Below are positions 1 through 7,620 of a stretch of 64,000 nt of DNA, in pieces. Every line of letters begins with the position of its first letter. Position 1 is the first letter of the stretch. The stretch spans positions 1 to 64,000 of the forward strand of contig NZ_JAYMGZ010000003.1 in the NCBI RefSeq assembly GCF_037078405.1. Direction: 5' to 3'. The notes under the pieces are model-generated. The model saw only the letters and a list, made by a program, of their open reading frames with translations. It did not search any database and was not told where the DNA came from. This DNA is from Haloarcula sp. DT43. Lineage in GTDB: Archaea; Halobacteriota; Halobacteria; Halobacteriales; Haloarculaceae. The position numbers and the translations under genes were made by a program.

Positions 1-160
1 CGGTTGACGAGGAAGTTAAGGAGCTGGTCTTCGTGGATTTCACTGTCTGCTTGCTGCTGGTGTTTGGACACATCTTCAGCAAGCAGACGTTCTAACTAAC
101 CGGCTTTGTGAGGTACTGATACTTCAACACGCTGTATGGACCACTCCGCTACTGAGAGAT
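1..160 (-). other. possible truncated gene remnant at window edge
   Basis: Reading the minus strand from about 160 towards 1 gives an acidic, haloarchaeal-looking peptide containing VEVSVPHKAG, one in-frame TAG at about 99-101, and then LERLLAEDVSKHQQQ and further residues running off the window edge. The composition is what a real halophilic protein would show, but I recognise no family and the frame is broken by the stop. A competing plus-strand frame ends at position 95 and is hydrophobic. The reading is weak because the gene is cut by the window. Confidence 0.2.
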
Positions 161-295
161 ATCAAGTAGTTACTGAGGGTGCTGCTGCATAGAGCGCGAG
201 CCCCGTAGTATGGTGCCCCTCGTCCCTTGCAGCACAATCGCGTAACATAGGAGTGGACGTGTTACTGGCATCACGTTGAAACATCCTTTTGTGGC

Positions 296-616
296 GTGAG
301 CAGGAACCTGTATCGCATGGTCCCCTCTGTTAGCGAGACACTATTTAATGAGCCGCAAGGGCGTCCAATTGCACTCTTTCAGTTCGGCCTGTCGCTCTCC
401 TTCTTGTGTATGTTCGCGTATACCGCAAGCATCGGCGTCGCAGGCGATACTAGGTGGGTATTGTTTCTCGGCGTTGGAACCGCGCTGTCCGGAATCGCAG
501 AATCCCTCCCGAAGAATCGGCGACAGACGGCGGGTTTACTCCGCTTCGCGGCAATTCTCGTCTTAGGTTCAGTTGCTGCTTCTTTCCTCGGTTTTAGATT
601 TGTCAGTGGAGGATAA
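296..616 (+). CDS. small haloarchaeal membrane protein
   Basis: This 106-residue protein is of unknown function. It has two or three hydrophobic segments (about residues 26-46, 50-66 and 82-102), split by a short positively charged stretch (PKNRRQ) near residue 73. The length and layout match small haloarchaeal membrane proteins that have no assigned function. The longest reading starts at a GTG at 296, but an ATG at 317 (MVPSVSETLF) is an equally possible start. The local GC content is lower than in the bulk of the window. No neighbour suggests a role. I am sure it is a plausible membrane protein, not what it does. Confidence 0.6.
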   Translation: MSRNLYRMVPSVSETLFNEPQGRPIALFQFGLSLSFLCMFAYTASIGVAGDTRWVLFLGVGTALSGIAESLPKNRRQTAGLLRFAAILVLGSVAASFLGFRFVSGG

Positions 617-698
617 CTGTCCGTGTTGTTGCTCTCTGTACAAGAGACCTGCGGGAAAACTGAAATTAGGCAAAAAGGAACTCGGCTGACCAGCAGCC

Positions 699-1157
699 CT
701 ACGTAGCGTCAGTTCCCCTGCTTACCAGGCGATACACACCGCTCAGTAACAGGATGACCCCCGCGAGCCCAACCACAATACCAAGTGGCTCCACGAAGGC
801 ACATATCCTGCATGGGTTTGATCCAGTGGCTATAGTGTATATAGTCCCGCTTTTTTCGACATAGGTAGCGTCCATTGTATCATCTGGATAGTCGAAATCT
901 GGCGGTGACTGATTCACTGTGGCAATCCCATCAGCACGGAGTGCTTGGTCGAACACGTCTTGGCCCGCTGCTGAAAGGTTATTGTAACTGACTACCTCGT
1001 CATCCGGAGACACTTGCGATTCATTCGTCTCTGTGGTGTAAGCCCTGTTCGTCGGCTCCGAGGGAGCACCAATGAGTAAACCAGAGATAATAAGCAATGC
1101 TACTGCAAATATAATTAGCGCCCAACCAATGAATCGGTTTTTTGAATTCGGTCCCAT
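699..1157 (-). CDS. membrane-anchored hypothetical protein with two terminal TM helices
   Basis: This 152-residue protein has a hydrophobic helix near the N terminus (about residues 11-31), an acidic central domain of about 85 residues, and a second helix near the C terminus (about residues 121-143) followed by a short basic tail. The central domain carries two Cys in CRIC just before the second helix. The layout, two helices around an extracytoplasmic loop, resembles haloarchaeal DUF7979-type proteins, but I cannot confirm the family. It starts with ATG and is followed by the decayed region at 1.2-1.75 kb. No function is proposed. Confidence 0.65.
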   Translation of the reverse strand: MGPNSKNRFIGWALIIFAVALLIISGLLIGAPSEPTNRAYTTETNESQVSPDDEVVSYNNLSAAGQDVFDQALRADGIATVNQSPPDFDYPDDTMDATYVEKSGTIYTIATGSNPCRICAFVEPLGIVVGLAGVILLLSGVYRLVSRGTDAT

Positions 1158-1247
1158 TTTGCAGACTCTCTGAAATATATAAGGAGTGTTCTTTTTACTA
1201 TCCTAGCCTGTCAGCAGAGTTAACAATCGCATCTTTTGTGCAGGGAC

Positions 1248-1741
1248 TTATATCGGTTGTGACACCGGTAGCGGGTTCTTCTGGGTTGCCTGAGCAGTTG
1301 TCACAAGGTGGTGGTTGCCCGATGCGACAGCAGTTGTGTACCATGTTTGTGCCGGTGACACATGTCCTGATGAATTGATTGCGCCAAGAGAATGGTCCTC
1401 AGAGTGGTCTTGGGAACAGCCGTCTGATGGTGTATCTATATCACCCGGGGTGAGCGCGTGAATGGCATTGTGGATGACAGTGACCTCGAATTTGTCATCA
1501 CCACCTGGATAGATTGGAGTACCGCCGAGTGCAGCATACGTATTGACCGCAGCGGTACCAGCCTCAGAGCTGTTACAGTCTGGGTGGGTTTGGAATGGAT
1601 TTCCTTTTTCTTTGACCGGCCCGAGAGTGTATCGAAACCTCGGGGAGATAGAAGGTCCGTATCGACAATCGGTGCCTCTACTCCTGCAATCACAGTCCGA
1701 AACTCGGCTCGGATATCGGCGGGCCGGTGGTCGGTGATCTT
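1248..1741 (-). pseudogene. decayed protein-coding remnant
   Basis: A minus-strand frame is open from about 1741 to a TAA at 1248-1250 and has no good start codon. From about 1590 downwards it reads like a real secreted haloarchaeal protein, with acidic and Asn/Thr-rich stretches such as KFEVTVIHNAIHALTPGDID and CSQDHSEDHSLGAINSSG. The upstream part looks natural in a different frame (RAEFRTVIAGVEAPIVDTDL), which suggests at least one frameshift near 1620-1640. I do not recognise the family. The plus-strand frames here contain stops and unnatural composition. I treat it as a gene remnant lying just downstream of phnE. Confidence 0.35.
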
Positions 1742-1758
1742 GTCACGGCCCCACCTGT

Positions 1759-2754
1759 CTATTTGAGGAGCGAATCGGCCATCCGTTCCGGGAAGCCGAC
1801 AGCTAACTGATAGAAGCTCAGTTGTTCTACGTCGTCGCCCTCACGGAGGTAGGACCGCGTTCTCTGACTGATCATTTCAACGGAGATGACGAGTATCACT
1901 ATAAACAGAATCGTCGCCATCATATTGGTGAAATTGAAGGTTTGTTGCTCAATCGTGAGCGTCACTCCGAGACCCCCCGCTCCAATGATACCGAGACTGA
2001 CCGCAGACCGGACGTTGTTCTCCAGAACGAACATCGCCCACGCGATGAACGGGCGGACCATCTGAGGAATCATTCCGAACGTGATTATCTGCGGCTTGCC
2101 TGCGCCAGTGCTTTTGATTCCTTCGATGGGTCCGTCATCTACCTCTTCAAGTTCGTCGGTGAGGAGACGGCCCAGTTCCCCGATAGTGTCTGTACCGAGC
2201 GCGAGGGTTGCCGTTACTGGAGTGATACCGCCCAAGGGAACGTATATCAGCGCCCAGACGAGCGCCGGAATCGACCGAATAATACTCATCACGCCCCGGA
2301 AGAGGAAGTTGAATGGAAACGGGATGACTCGCTCGTTTCCGAGGATACCGAACAGCAGTGCCAGCGGCGCACCCATAATCGTGCCCGCGAGCGCAATTGC
2401 GAGCGTGATTCCCGCTTCTCCGACCAGCCCCGCTTCGTTCACGAACTGATAGTAGCGGCCGAGGTCGACGAAGGGAAGTAGGTCGAAATACAGCTTCGGC
2501 GGGAAATACTGCGCGAGTGCCTCGACGAACTGTGGCCAATACACCACCCATTCCGTACTCCAGAACCCGGCCGCGTTCAATGACACGTACAGCAGTGCCG
2601 CAATACCAGCAAGTAGAGCTGATTGAGCCAGCCGACGAACTAGTCTGGCACGCTTCAGTTCGATGTGCCGTTGTTTGACGGCTGAATCGCCTCGACTACC
2701 GCCCAGTAATCGCTGAAGGAGCCTCTCGGTGAGGGAATCGGAATCTGTACTCAT
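1759..2754 (-). CDS. phnE: phosphonate/phosphate-type ABC transporter permease PhnE
   Basis: This is the inner-membrane channel subunit of a PhnCDE-type importer for phosphonates or related phosphorus compounds. The 331-residue protein has a cytoplasmic N-terminal region of about 40 residues, then about six membrane segments (near residues 43-62, 113-140, 150-175, 225-250 and 270-292). A GAGGLG motif near residue 255 is typical of the PhnE cytoplasmic loop that contacts the ATPase. Its start overlaps the end of phnC by 4 bp (ATGA), so the two are translationally coupled. It is the last gene of a phnD-phnC-phnE operon. No C-P lyase genes are nearby, so the substrate could be a phosphonate, phosphite or phosphate. 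The family is clear and the substrate is not. Confidence 0.93.
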   Translation of the reverse strand: MSTDSDSLTERLLQRLLGGSRGDSAVKQRHIELKRARLVRRLAQSALLAGIAALLYVSLNAAGFWSTEWVVYWPQFVEALAQYFPPKLYFDLLPFVDLGRYYQFVNEAGLVGEAGITLAIALAGTIMGAPLALLFGILGNERVIPFPFNFLFRGVMSIIRSIPALVWALIYVPLGGITPVTATLALGTDTIGELGRLLTDELEEVDDGPIEGIKSTGAGKPQIITFGMIPQMVRPFIAWAMFVLENNVRSAVSLGIIGAGGLGVTLTIEQQTFNFTNMMATILFIVILVISVEMISQRTRSYLREGDDVEQLSFYQLAVGFPERMADSLLK

Positions 2755-3542
2755 AATCTGGCACCCTTGTCGGCCGGTTTGGCCTGTGTAGATTCGTTCG
2801 AGTCGGTCCCTTCGCGCAGTTCTTCTGTCTGTATCTCACCGTAGATATCTTCGAGAATCGAGGGTGTGAGTTCCGCGCGCGAGCCAACAAACACCACCGT
2901 ACCGTCTTTCAGGCCGATAAACTGCTCGCCGAACTCCCGGGCGATGTTGACCTGATGGAGGCTCGCCAGCGTCGTGAGGTCGCGCTTCTTGGCAGTCTCA
3001 CGGAAGCACGCCATCACCGTCTCGGCACTGGCGGGGTCCAGACTGGCGACAGGCTCGTCGGCGAGGAGGAGCGCGGGCTGCTGGACCAGCGCGCGTGCGA
3101 TTCCGACGCGCTGTTGCTGGCCCCCGCTCATTCGGTCTACTCTCTGGCCTGCCTCGTCGAGTAACCCGACCGTCTCCAGTGCCTCCAGTGCGAGTTCTCT
3201 GTCCTCTGTGGGCTGTCGGTTGAGCAGGCTCCGAACGAAGCCGGTTCGATTGAATGTCCCAGTCAGGGCGTTATCGTAGGCACTCAGCTCATCGACGAGA
3301 TTGTGCTGCTGAAACACCATCCCGACGTCCGACCGCGAGTTGGTGATTTCCTGGCCGTCGAGATACACGCTCCCGGAGGTGGGTTCGGTCAACCCGTTGA
3401 GGATCCGCAGCAGCGTCGACTTGCCGGCCCCGGACTCGCCGAGCACGACAGCGAAGCTCCCGTCGGGAACCTCGAAGGAGACACCAGATAGGGCTGTCGT
3501 GTCCCCGTACTCTTTGGTCAAATCCTGCACATTCAGGCCCAT
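2751..3542 (-). CDS. phnC: phosphonate-type ABC transporter ATP-binding protein PhnC
   Basis: This 263-residue ATPase powers the PhnCDE importer. The Walker A motif GESGAGKST lies at residues 35-43, the Q-loop is in VGMVFQQHN, the ABC signature is MSGGQQQR near residue 140, the Walker B is LLLADEP near residue 160, and a switch-loop His follows in SLHQVN. The length is normal for PhnC. It begins 6 bp after the phnD stop and overlaps phnE by 4 bp. The last 35 residues are a charged, low-complexity tail (DSNESTQAKPADKG). Base composition is less GC-rich than the genes beyond 5 kb. Family assignment is secure. Confidence 0.94.
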   Translation of the reverse strand: MGLNVQDLTKEYGDTTALSGVSFEVPDGSFAVVLGESGAGKSTLLRILNGLTEPTSGSVYLDGQEITNSRSDVGMVFQQHNLVDELSAYDNALTGTFNRTGFVRSLLNRQPTEDRELALEALETVGLLDEAGQRVDRMSGGQQQRVGIARALVQQPALLLADEPVASLDPASAETVMACFRETAKKRDLTTLASLHQVNIAREFGEQFIGLKDGTVVFVGSRAELTPSILEDIYGEIQTEELREGTDSNESTQAKPADKGARL

Positions 3543-3548
3543 ATACAG

Positions 3549-4577
3549 CTACAGGTCCCCCAGATCGACGCCGAGCGTGTTGATAACGTCGAGGATGGGC
3601 TGGTAATCCTCGTTACTGCCCGGCGAAACCGCACTGATCGGGTTGTCTACGTCCCCGTCCGGCTCCCGCAGCGTCCCCTCGTCTATCGAGAGTATCGCCT
3701 CTTCGATGTCGGAGCGAAGCGGGTGTTCCCAGTTACTGCGAGCGATGATCGGTGAGAGAGGGAGCGACTGCGACGCTTCGACCAGTTCCAGTTCCGTCGA
3801 ACTCGACCCGACGTCGTCGTCCCACCGGCCGGACTGTTCGCGGACCCGGTCCGGCCACTGGTCTTCCGAGATGTACTCCAAGAGCACAGCGATGTCACAG
3901 CCGACGGCGGCGAACTCGTCCCGGTTGAGGAAGTTCTCTATCGCGCCCGCCTGGCCGCTCGTCCACGTCCCGTCGTAATCGACCGGGTCGCCGTACGGGG
4001 CTTCTCCGGAATCGAGCCCGGCCTGGTTGAGCATATAGTTGGGGTACAGCGACCCGCTCGTCGAGAGCCGGTCGGCGAATACGATGCTCTCCCCTTCGAG
4101 GTCAGCGAGCTCCTCGATATCGGAGTCCGGGCGTGTCGCGATTCCGGAGAAGTACACCGACGCACCGCCTTCGTTGACGATACCGACGACGTCAATCTCC
4201 TCAGGATTGGCGAGCAACACGATGTCGCTGCGCGTCATCTCGGCTTGGTCGTTGATAAGCGACTGGCCGATTCCCGAGGTGCTATCGGCGAACTGGACGT
4301 CCAGGTCCAGCTCGTCGACCTCCGAACTGACGTACTCCGAAAACGGCTCCCACATCTCTTCGGTGTCTCCAGGCGTCTCACCGGGCGTTTCCAGGAACGT
4401 GACCGGTTCATAGTCGTTGCCCGTTGACCCCACAGTCGTGCCGGAATCGCTATCTGCTCCGTCAGTAGACCCGTCCCCGGAGCCGCCACTAGAACTGTCT
4501 GAACTACAGCCTGCAAGGCCTGCGGTGAGTCCTATACCAACGCCCTCCAGCACGCGACGGCGTGTCTTATCTGACAT
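3549..4577 (-). CDS. phnD: phosphonate-type ABC transporter substrate-binding lipoprotein PhnD
   Basis: This 342-residue protein is the solute-binding subunit of the importer, anchored outside the membrane. It starts with a twin-arginine signal (TRRRVLEG) and a lipobox ending LAGC near residue 23, followed by a Ser/Gly/Asp-rich linker of about 35 residues. The PhnD-type binding fold follows, with an EPVTFLETPGETPGDTEEMW segment and a SGSLYPNYML segment that fits the ligand loop. An upstream in-frame extension to 4685 is AT-rich and unlike protein, so I place the start at the ATG at 4577, directly before the Tat signal. It leads the phnDCE operon and is preceded by a long AT-rich leader region. 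No other interpretation is likely. Confidence 0.92.
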   Translation of the reverse strand: MSDKTRRRVLEGVGIGLTAGLAGCSSDSSSGGSGDGSTDGADSDSGTTVGSTGNDYEPVTFLETPGETPGDTEEMWEPFSEYVSSEVDELDLDVQFADSTSGIGQSLINDQAEMTRSDIVLLANPEEIDVVGIVNEGGASVYFSGIATRPDSDIEELADLEGESIVFADRLSTSGSLYPNYMLNQAGLDSGEAPYGDPVDYDGTWTSGQAGAIENFLNRDEFAAVGCDIAVLLEYISEDQWPDRVREQSGRWDDDVGSSSTELELVEASQSLPLSPIIARSNWEHPLRSDIEEAILSIDEGTLREPDGDVDNPISAVSPGSNEDYQPILDVINTLGVDLGDL

Positions 4578-4824
4578 CACGTTTGGCCTATGGGAGTATT
4601 TAAAAGAAGTTGTATATTTTCTATAAATAAAAATACAGTCTGATATGTCGTGTAGTATAGCACAATAAAAATATATAAATGACAATATTCATGCACTGGC
4701 TCAGGAGAGAGGTGCTTTCAGTATAGTACAGCGGCGAAACGTACAACGGCGTTACCAGTAACAGAGTTGATCTAATACAGATATAAAGAAAAGTTAAACT
4801 TCTATTTGCCTGTAACAAAAATCG
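4578..4824 (-). promoter_or_regulatory. AT-rich promoter region of the phnDCE operon
   Basis: The 247 bp upstream of phnD are strongly AT-rich against GC-rich neighbours. They contain several TATA-like runs, the nearest being TTTAAATAC-type sequence at about 4595-4604, which is 20-25 bp before the phnD ATG and fits a leaderless transcript. No gene is visible here. Binding sites for a phosphate-responsive regulator may lie here, but none can be identified by eye. Confidence 0.5.
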
Positions 4825-4953
4825 CTAGATGACGAGGACCTGCCGGTCGGTTTCTGCTAACACGTGCCCCAAGACTGTGCCCATGTGCTTCTGATGGGAC
4901 TCTCCTTGATATCCCATCACGATTAGTCGTCCGATTTCCACTACAGCGCACAC
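4825..4953 (-). pseudogene. C-terminal remnant of a universal stress protein (UspA) gene
   Basis: A 43-codon minus-strand frame ending at a TAG (4825-4827) encodes LIVMGYQGESHQKHMGTVLG and then HVLAETDRQVLVI. This matches the C-terminal nucleotide-binding part of UspA proteins (consensus: LIVMG, G-x-x-G, GSVA-x-x-VL, CPVLVV). The upstream frame hits a stop at 4987 inside the plus-strand gene at 4954, so the first roughly 100 residues are missing. Only the tail survives, between the AT-rich phn promoter and the next gene. Compare the intact family member at 59668-60102. It is a truncated, non-functional remnant. Confidence 0.6.
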
Positions 4954-5166
4954 ATGGCTGACACGACCCTCGCCACGATAGACGAGTTACTGGAAGGGGC
5001 CTTCGACGACGTGGACGACCCCGACGTACGATACAAACTCAGGAGCGCACGACAGCTCCTCCAGGTGATTCAACAGCAACAGGACATCGTCGACGAGGCC
5101 ATCGACGCCGCCGTCGAGGACGAGGAGATACTGCGCAATCTTCGGGACCTGGGCTACACCGAGTAA
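4954..5166 (+). CDS. small acidic hypothetical protein
   Basis: This 70-residue protein is predicted to be mostly alpha-helical and is very acidic, with the core DDPDVRYKLRSARQLL followed by a Gln-rich helix (QVIQQQQD). I do not recognise a named domain. The pattern is common among conserved haloarchaeal small proteins. It starts with ATG and is the first gene of the more GC-rich section. It overlaps the frame of the UspA remnant on the opposite strand only at its very start. Function unknown. Confidence 0.65.
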   Translation: MADTTLATIDELLEGAFDDVDDPDVRYKLRSARQLLQVIQQQQDIVDEAIDAAVEDEEILRNLRDLGYTE

Positions 5167-5226
5167 CGCGCGCCTCGCTCGCCGGGCAGAACAAGCCTTT
5201 TTCTCCCGCTCGACCAACGTCTTGTT

Positions 5227-5490
5227 ATGACAGCCGACACCGCTGCGCAACTCAGAGCGGAACTGGAAGCGGTCTTCAACAGCGCGGACTATCCCGTTAC
5301 GGAACCGATGGAACTGGTCCCGGTCCTGCCGGACGGCCCGGGCACGACCTTCGAGGCGGGCGACGTGAGCGTCGGCGTGATGGACTTCGGCGCGGAGTAC
5401 GCCGAGTACCAGGACTACCCCTACGAGTCGGCCGAGGCCCTCATCGACGACCTGATGACTGGCTTCCGGGAAGCGGGACTGTTCGACTGA
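5227..5490 (+). CDS. MTH865 family protein
   Basis: This 87-residue protein fits the MTH865 family, small archaeal EF-hand-like helical proteins of unknown role first known as a structure from Methanothermobacter. The visible family pattern is an N-terminal helix (AAQLRAELEAVFNSADYPV), a central PDGPGTTFEAGDVSVG turn, and a C-terminal SAEALIDDLM helix. The length is normal. The ATG at 5227 follows a TATA-like CTTTTTCTC run at about 5196-5204. Its neighbours give no functional clue. Confidence 0.8.
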   Translation: MTADTAAQLRAELEAVFNSADYPVTEPMELVPVLPDGPGTTFEAGDVSVGVMDFGAEYAEYQDYPYESAEALIDDLMTGFREAGLFD

Positions 5491-5611
5491 CAGAACTCCC
5501 GAGCCACTGGTCCCGGCGCTGGCTACCGGACACCGGCGTCGCCCGGAGCGTACAGCTACCTACTTGCAAAAACGTCGAATCCGCAGTGACCGCAACGCTG
5601 ACCGATGCCGT

Positions 5612-5809
5612 CTACGGTGCCGCGTCGTAGCCCGCGTCTTCCACGGCGGCGACGAGGTCCTCCTGGCTGGCGTCGCCGTCGACGGTCACCTGTTCGGCGT
5701 CCCGGTCGGCGTCGGCGCTCCGGACGCCGTCCAGGGCCTCGATGGCCTCCTCGACGCTCTGCTCACAGTGACCGCAGCTCATCCCTTCGACGGTCAACGT
5801 CGTTGACAT
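5612..5809 (-). CDS. CopZ-like heavy-metal-associated metallochaperone
   Basis: This 65-residue single-domain HMA protein carries the metal-binding motif GMSCGHC (Cys12 and Cys15), which binds Cu(I) in this family and delivers it to a CopA-type ATPase or regulator. The whole betaalphabeta-betaalphabeta fold is present, with acidic surface residues replacing the lysines seen in bacterial CopZ. The reading frame extends upstream for 105 codons without haloarchaeal character, so I place the start at the ATG before STTLTVEG. No copper ATPase is adjacent. Confidence 0.9.
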   Translation of the reverse strand: MSTTLTVEGMSCGHCEQSVEEAIEALDGVRSADADRDAEQVTVDGDASQEDLVAAVEDAGYDAAP

Positions 5810-6208
5810 AGCGGTTCGAAAGAGGAGCGTGCGGACCTTTTCGCTTACGGCTCCGGAACTGCCGCACCGAACGGTACTCACACCTGGGCAGGGTCGTTCG
5901 GGCGGACCGAGGGGGTATTTCGCACTATCAGAAGCGGGGGACGCTCCGTTTTTACTTCGGAACGGCACCCATCTCTCGAAATCTTGTCCCAATAGTGTGC
6001 GCTTCGACGATATCTGCGTGTAATTCGTGAGTGATTGGGGTATATTTCCGAAAATAAGTGCAACAGTCGTACTAACGCGGATAAATAATCTCGATATGTA
6101 TCTCGAACCAGAAAAGACACCCATACTTTCCCGAAGCGTCTAATATACATTTGCGAATCACATGAACGAAACGCTATTCTGATATACTCTCTCACCGAAG
6201 CTTGGTTT

Positions 6209-6230
6209 ACCAATGCTCTCGTCCATTGGT
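6209..6230. promoter_or_regulatory. perfect inverted repeat, operator candidate
   Basis: ACCAATG (6209-6215) and CATTGGT (6224-6230) are perfect inverted copies separated by 8 bp. The dyad lies about 40 bp upstream of the TATA-like box of the AGE-family epimerase gene. Position and symmetry fit a transcription factor site, either for the IclR regulator at 16.2 kb or another protein. This is inference from geometry only. Confidence 0.4.
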
Positions 6231-6267
6231 GCTTACCCGCCAGAGCAGCGTCCAGGACACCCAGAAC

Positions 6268-6273
6268 ATTATT
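6268..6273 (+). promoter_or_regulatory. TATA-like box of AGE-family epimerase gene
   Basis: ATTATT is centred about 28 bp before the ATG at 6299, the spacing expected for a leaderless haloarchaeal transcript. It supports this start over the in-frame ATG at 6272. Confidence 0.45.
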
Positions 6274-6298
6274 GCCGTACCGGACAGTGAGGCGGTGT

Positions 6299-7489
6299 AT
6301 GGACCCCGACTCGAAGTACCGGTCGGCCGAATGGTTGCGCGGTCAGATTCGCGACGTCCTGAACTTCTACTACCCGCAGTGTCTCGACGAGGACGCGGGC
6401 GGGTACGTCGCGCAGTTCGACGAGGAGACGGGCGAGGTGTACGACCGCTCCGCGAAACACCTGGTCGCCACGTCGAGGTTCGTCGTCAACTACTGCGTCG
6501 CGTCGACGCTGCACGGCCCGGACTGGTGTCGGTCCGCCGCGGAACACGGCCTCCGGTTCCTGCAAACCTCCCACCGTGACGCTGCCCGTGGCGGCTATCA
6601 CTGGCTCCTCGACGGCCGGGAACCGCGCGACTCGAAACGCGTCTGCTACGGTCACGCGTTCGCGTTCCTGGCGCTCGCCCGCGCCGCCGAGGCCGACATC
6701 GCCGGCGTCGGCGACGACATGAAGCGACTATACCGGCTCCTGACCGACCGCTTCTGGGAGCCGGAGCACGGCCTCTGTAAGAGCGAGTACGACCCCGACT
6801 GGACGGAGGCCGCCGACTATCGCGGCCAGAACGCGAACATGCACATGTGTGAGGCGCTGATAGCGGCCTACGAGGCGACCGGCGACCGGCGGTATCTGGA
6901 GCGAGCCGAAACCATCGCCGAGGCACTCACGGTCGAGTTGGCGGCGGAGACGGACGGACTCGTCTGGGAACACTACGCCAGCGACTGGGAGCACGATTTC
7001 GACTACAACCGGAACGACCCGAGACACACGTTCCGGCCGTGGGGATACCAACCGGGCCACCAAATCGAATGGGCGAAACTGCTGGCGGTCCTCGCCCGAC
7101 ACAGTGACGAGGCGTGGCTCGGTACCAGGGCCGAAGAACTGTTCGAGGCGGCCATCGCCTGTGGCTGGGATGACGACGACGGCGGCTTCTACTACACCGT
7201 CGATTTGGACCTGGAACCGCTGGTCCGGGACAAGTACTCCTGGGCGGTCGCGGAGGCAATCGGTGCCGCGGCGGCCCTCTACGACGTAACCGGGGACACG
7301 GCGTACCGGACGTGGTACGACACGTTCTGGCAGTACGCCGACGCTAATCTCGTCAATCAGGACCTGCGTAACTGGTACACCAAAGTGACGGAGGCGAACG
7401 ACCCGGTTCCCACGCAGTCGGGCGTCGCCGTCGAGCCCGGCTACCATCCCATCGGTGCCTGCCTCGAAGGCATCCGTTCATTCGCCTGA
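6299..7489 (+). CDS. AGE family epimerase/isomerase
   Basis: This 396-residue protein of the N-acylglucosamine 2-epimerase superfamily has an (alpha/alpha)6 barrel. Members interconvert sugars at C2 (GlcNAc/ManNAc, cellobiose, or mannose/fructose). Family features are RSAKHLVATSRFV near residue 48, GYHWLLD near residue 95, YGHAFAFLALA near residue 117, NANMHMCEALI near residue 178 and WGYQPGHQIEWAKLL near residue 248. These supply the His residues expected around the active site. Length is normal. The start is set by the TATA-like box and by the haloarchaeal character beginning at MDPDSKY. It is the first gene of the sugar island and has its own promoter. The exact substrate cannot be read from sequence, but a free hexose or N-acyl sugar is likely. 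Confidence 0.87.
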   Translation: MDPDSKYRSAEWLRGQIRDVLNFYYPQCLDEDAGGYVAQFDEETGEVYDRSAKHLVATSRFVVNYCVASTLHGPDWCRSAAEHGLRFLQTSHRDAARGGYHWLLDGREPRDSKRVCYGHAFAFLALARAAEADIAGVGDDMKRLYRLLTDRFWEPEHGLCKSEYDPDWTEAADYRGQNANMHMCEALIAAYEATGDRRYLERAETIAEALTVELAAETDGLVWEHYASDWEHDFDYNRNDPRHTFRPWGYQPGHQIEWAKLLAVLARHSDEAWLGTRAEELFEAAIACGWDDDDGGFYYTVDLDLEPLVRDKYSWAVAEAIGAAAALYDVTGDTAYRTWYDTFWQYADANLVNQDLRNWYTKVTEANDPVPTQSGVAVEPGYHPIGACLEGIRSFA

Positions 7490-7591
7490 TTGCCGTCCTG
7501 CAGTCTCTACCGGCGTTCTCGCCTCGCTCCCGACGTCCTACCTGTCGTACGTCCCGGCGGGACGACGACGACGGGGCGTTCTTCGGACACC

Positions 7592-7597
7592 GTTAAG
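7592..7597 (+). promoter_or_regulatory. TATA-like box of SDR gene
   Basis: GTTAAG is centred about 27 bp before the ATG at 7621, which fits leaderless initiation. Confidence 0.4.
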
Positions 7598-7620
7598 TCC
7601 TTGGCTGTGAACCTCTAGCT

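Larger units (their letters stand above)
5810..6298. other. intergenic region between metallochaperone and sugar island
   Basis: These 489 bp contain no convincing gene. Frames through it have few acidic residues and unnatural composition. AT-rich stretches lie at about 6030-6190. The region holds an operator-like inverted repeat (6209-6230) and the promoter of the AGE-family gene. Confidence 0.5.

Noticed and set aside
5878-6213. 111-codon minus-strand frame upstream of the metallochaperone
   Set aside because: It is Arg/Tyr/Ser-rich without domain or plausible start signal, and overlaps promoter-like AT-rich sequence and the inverted repeat.
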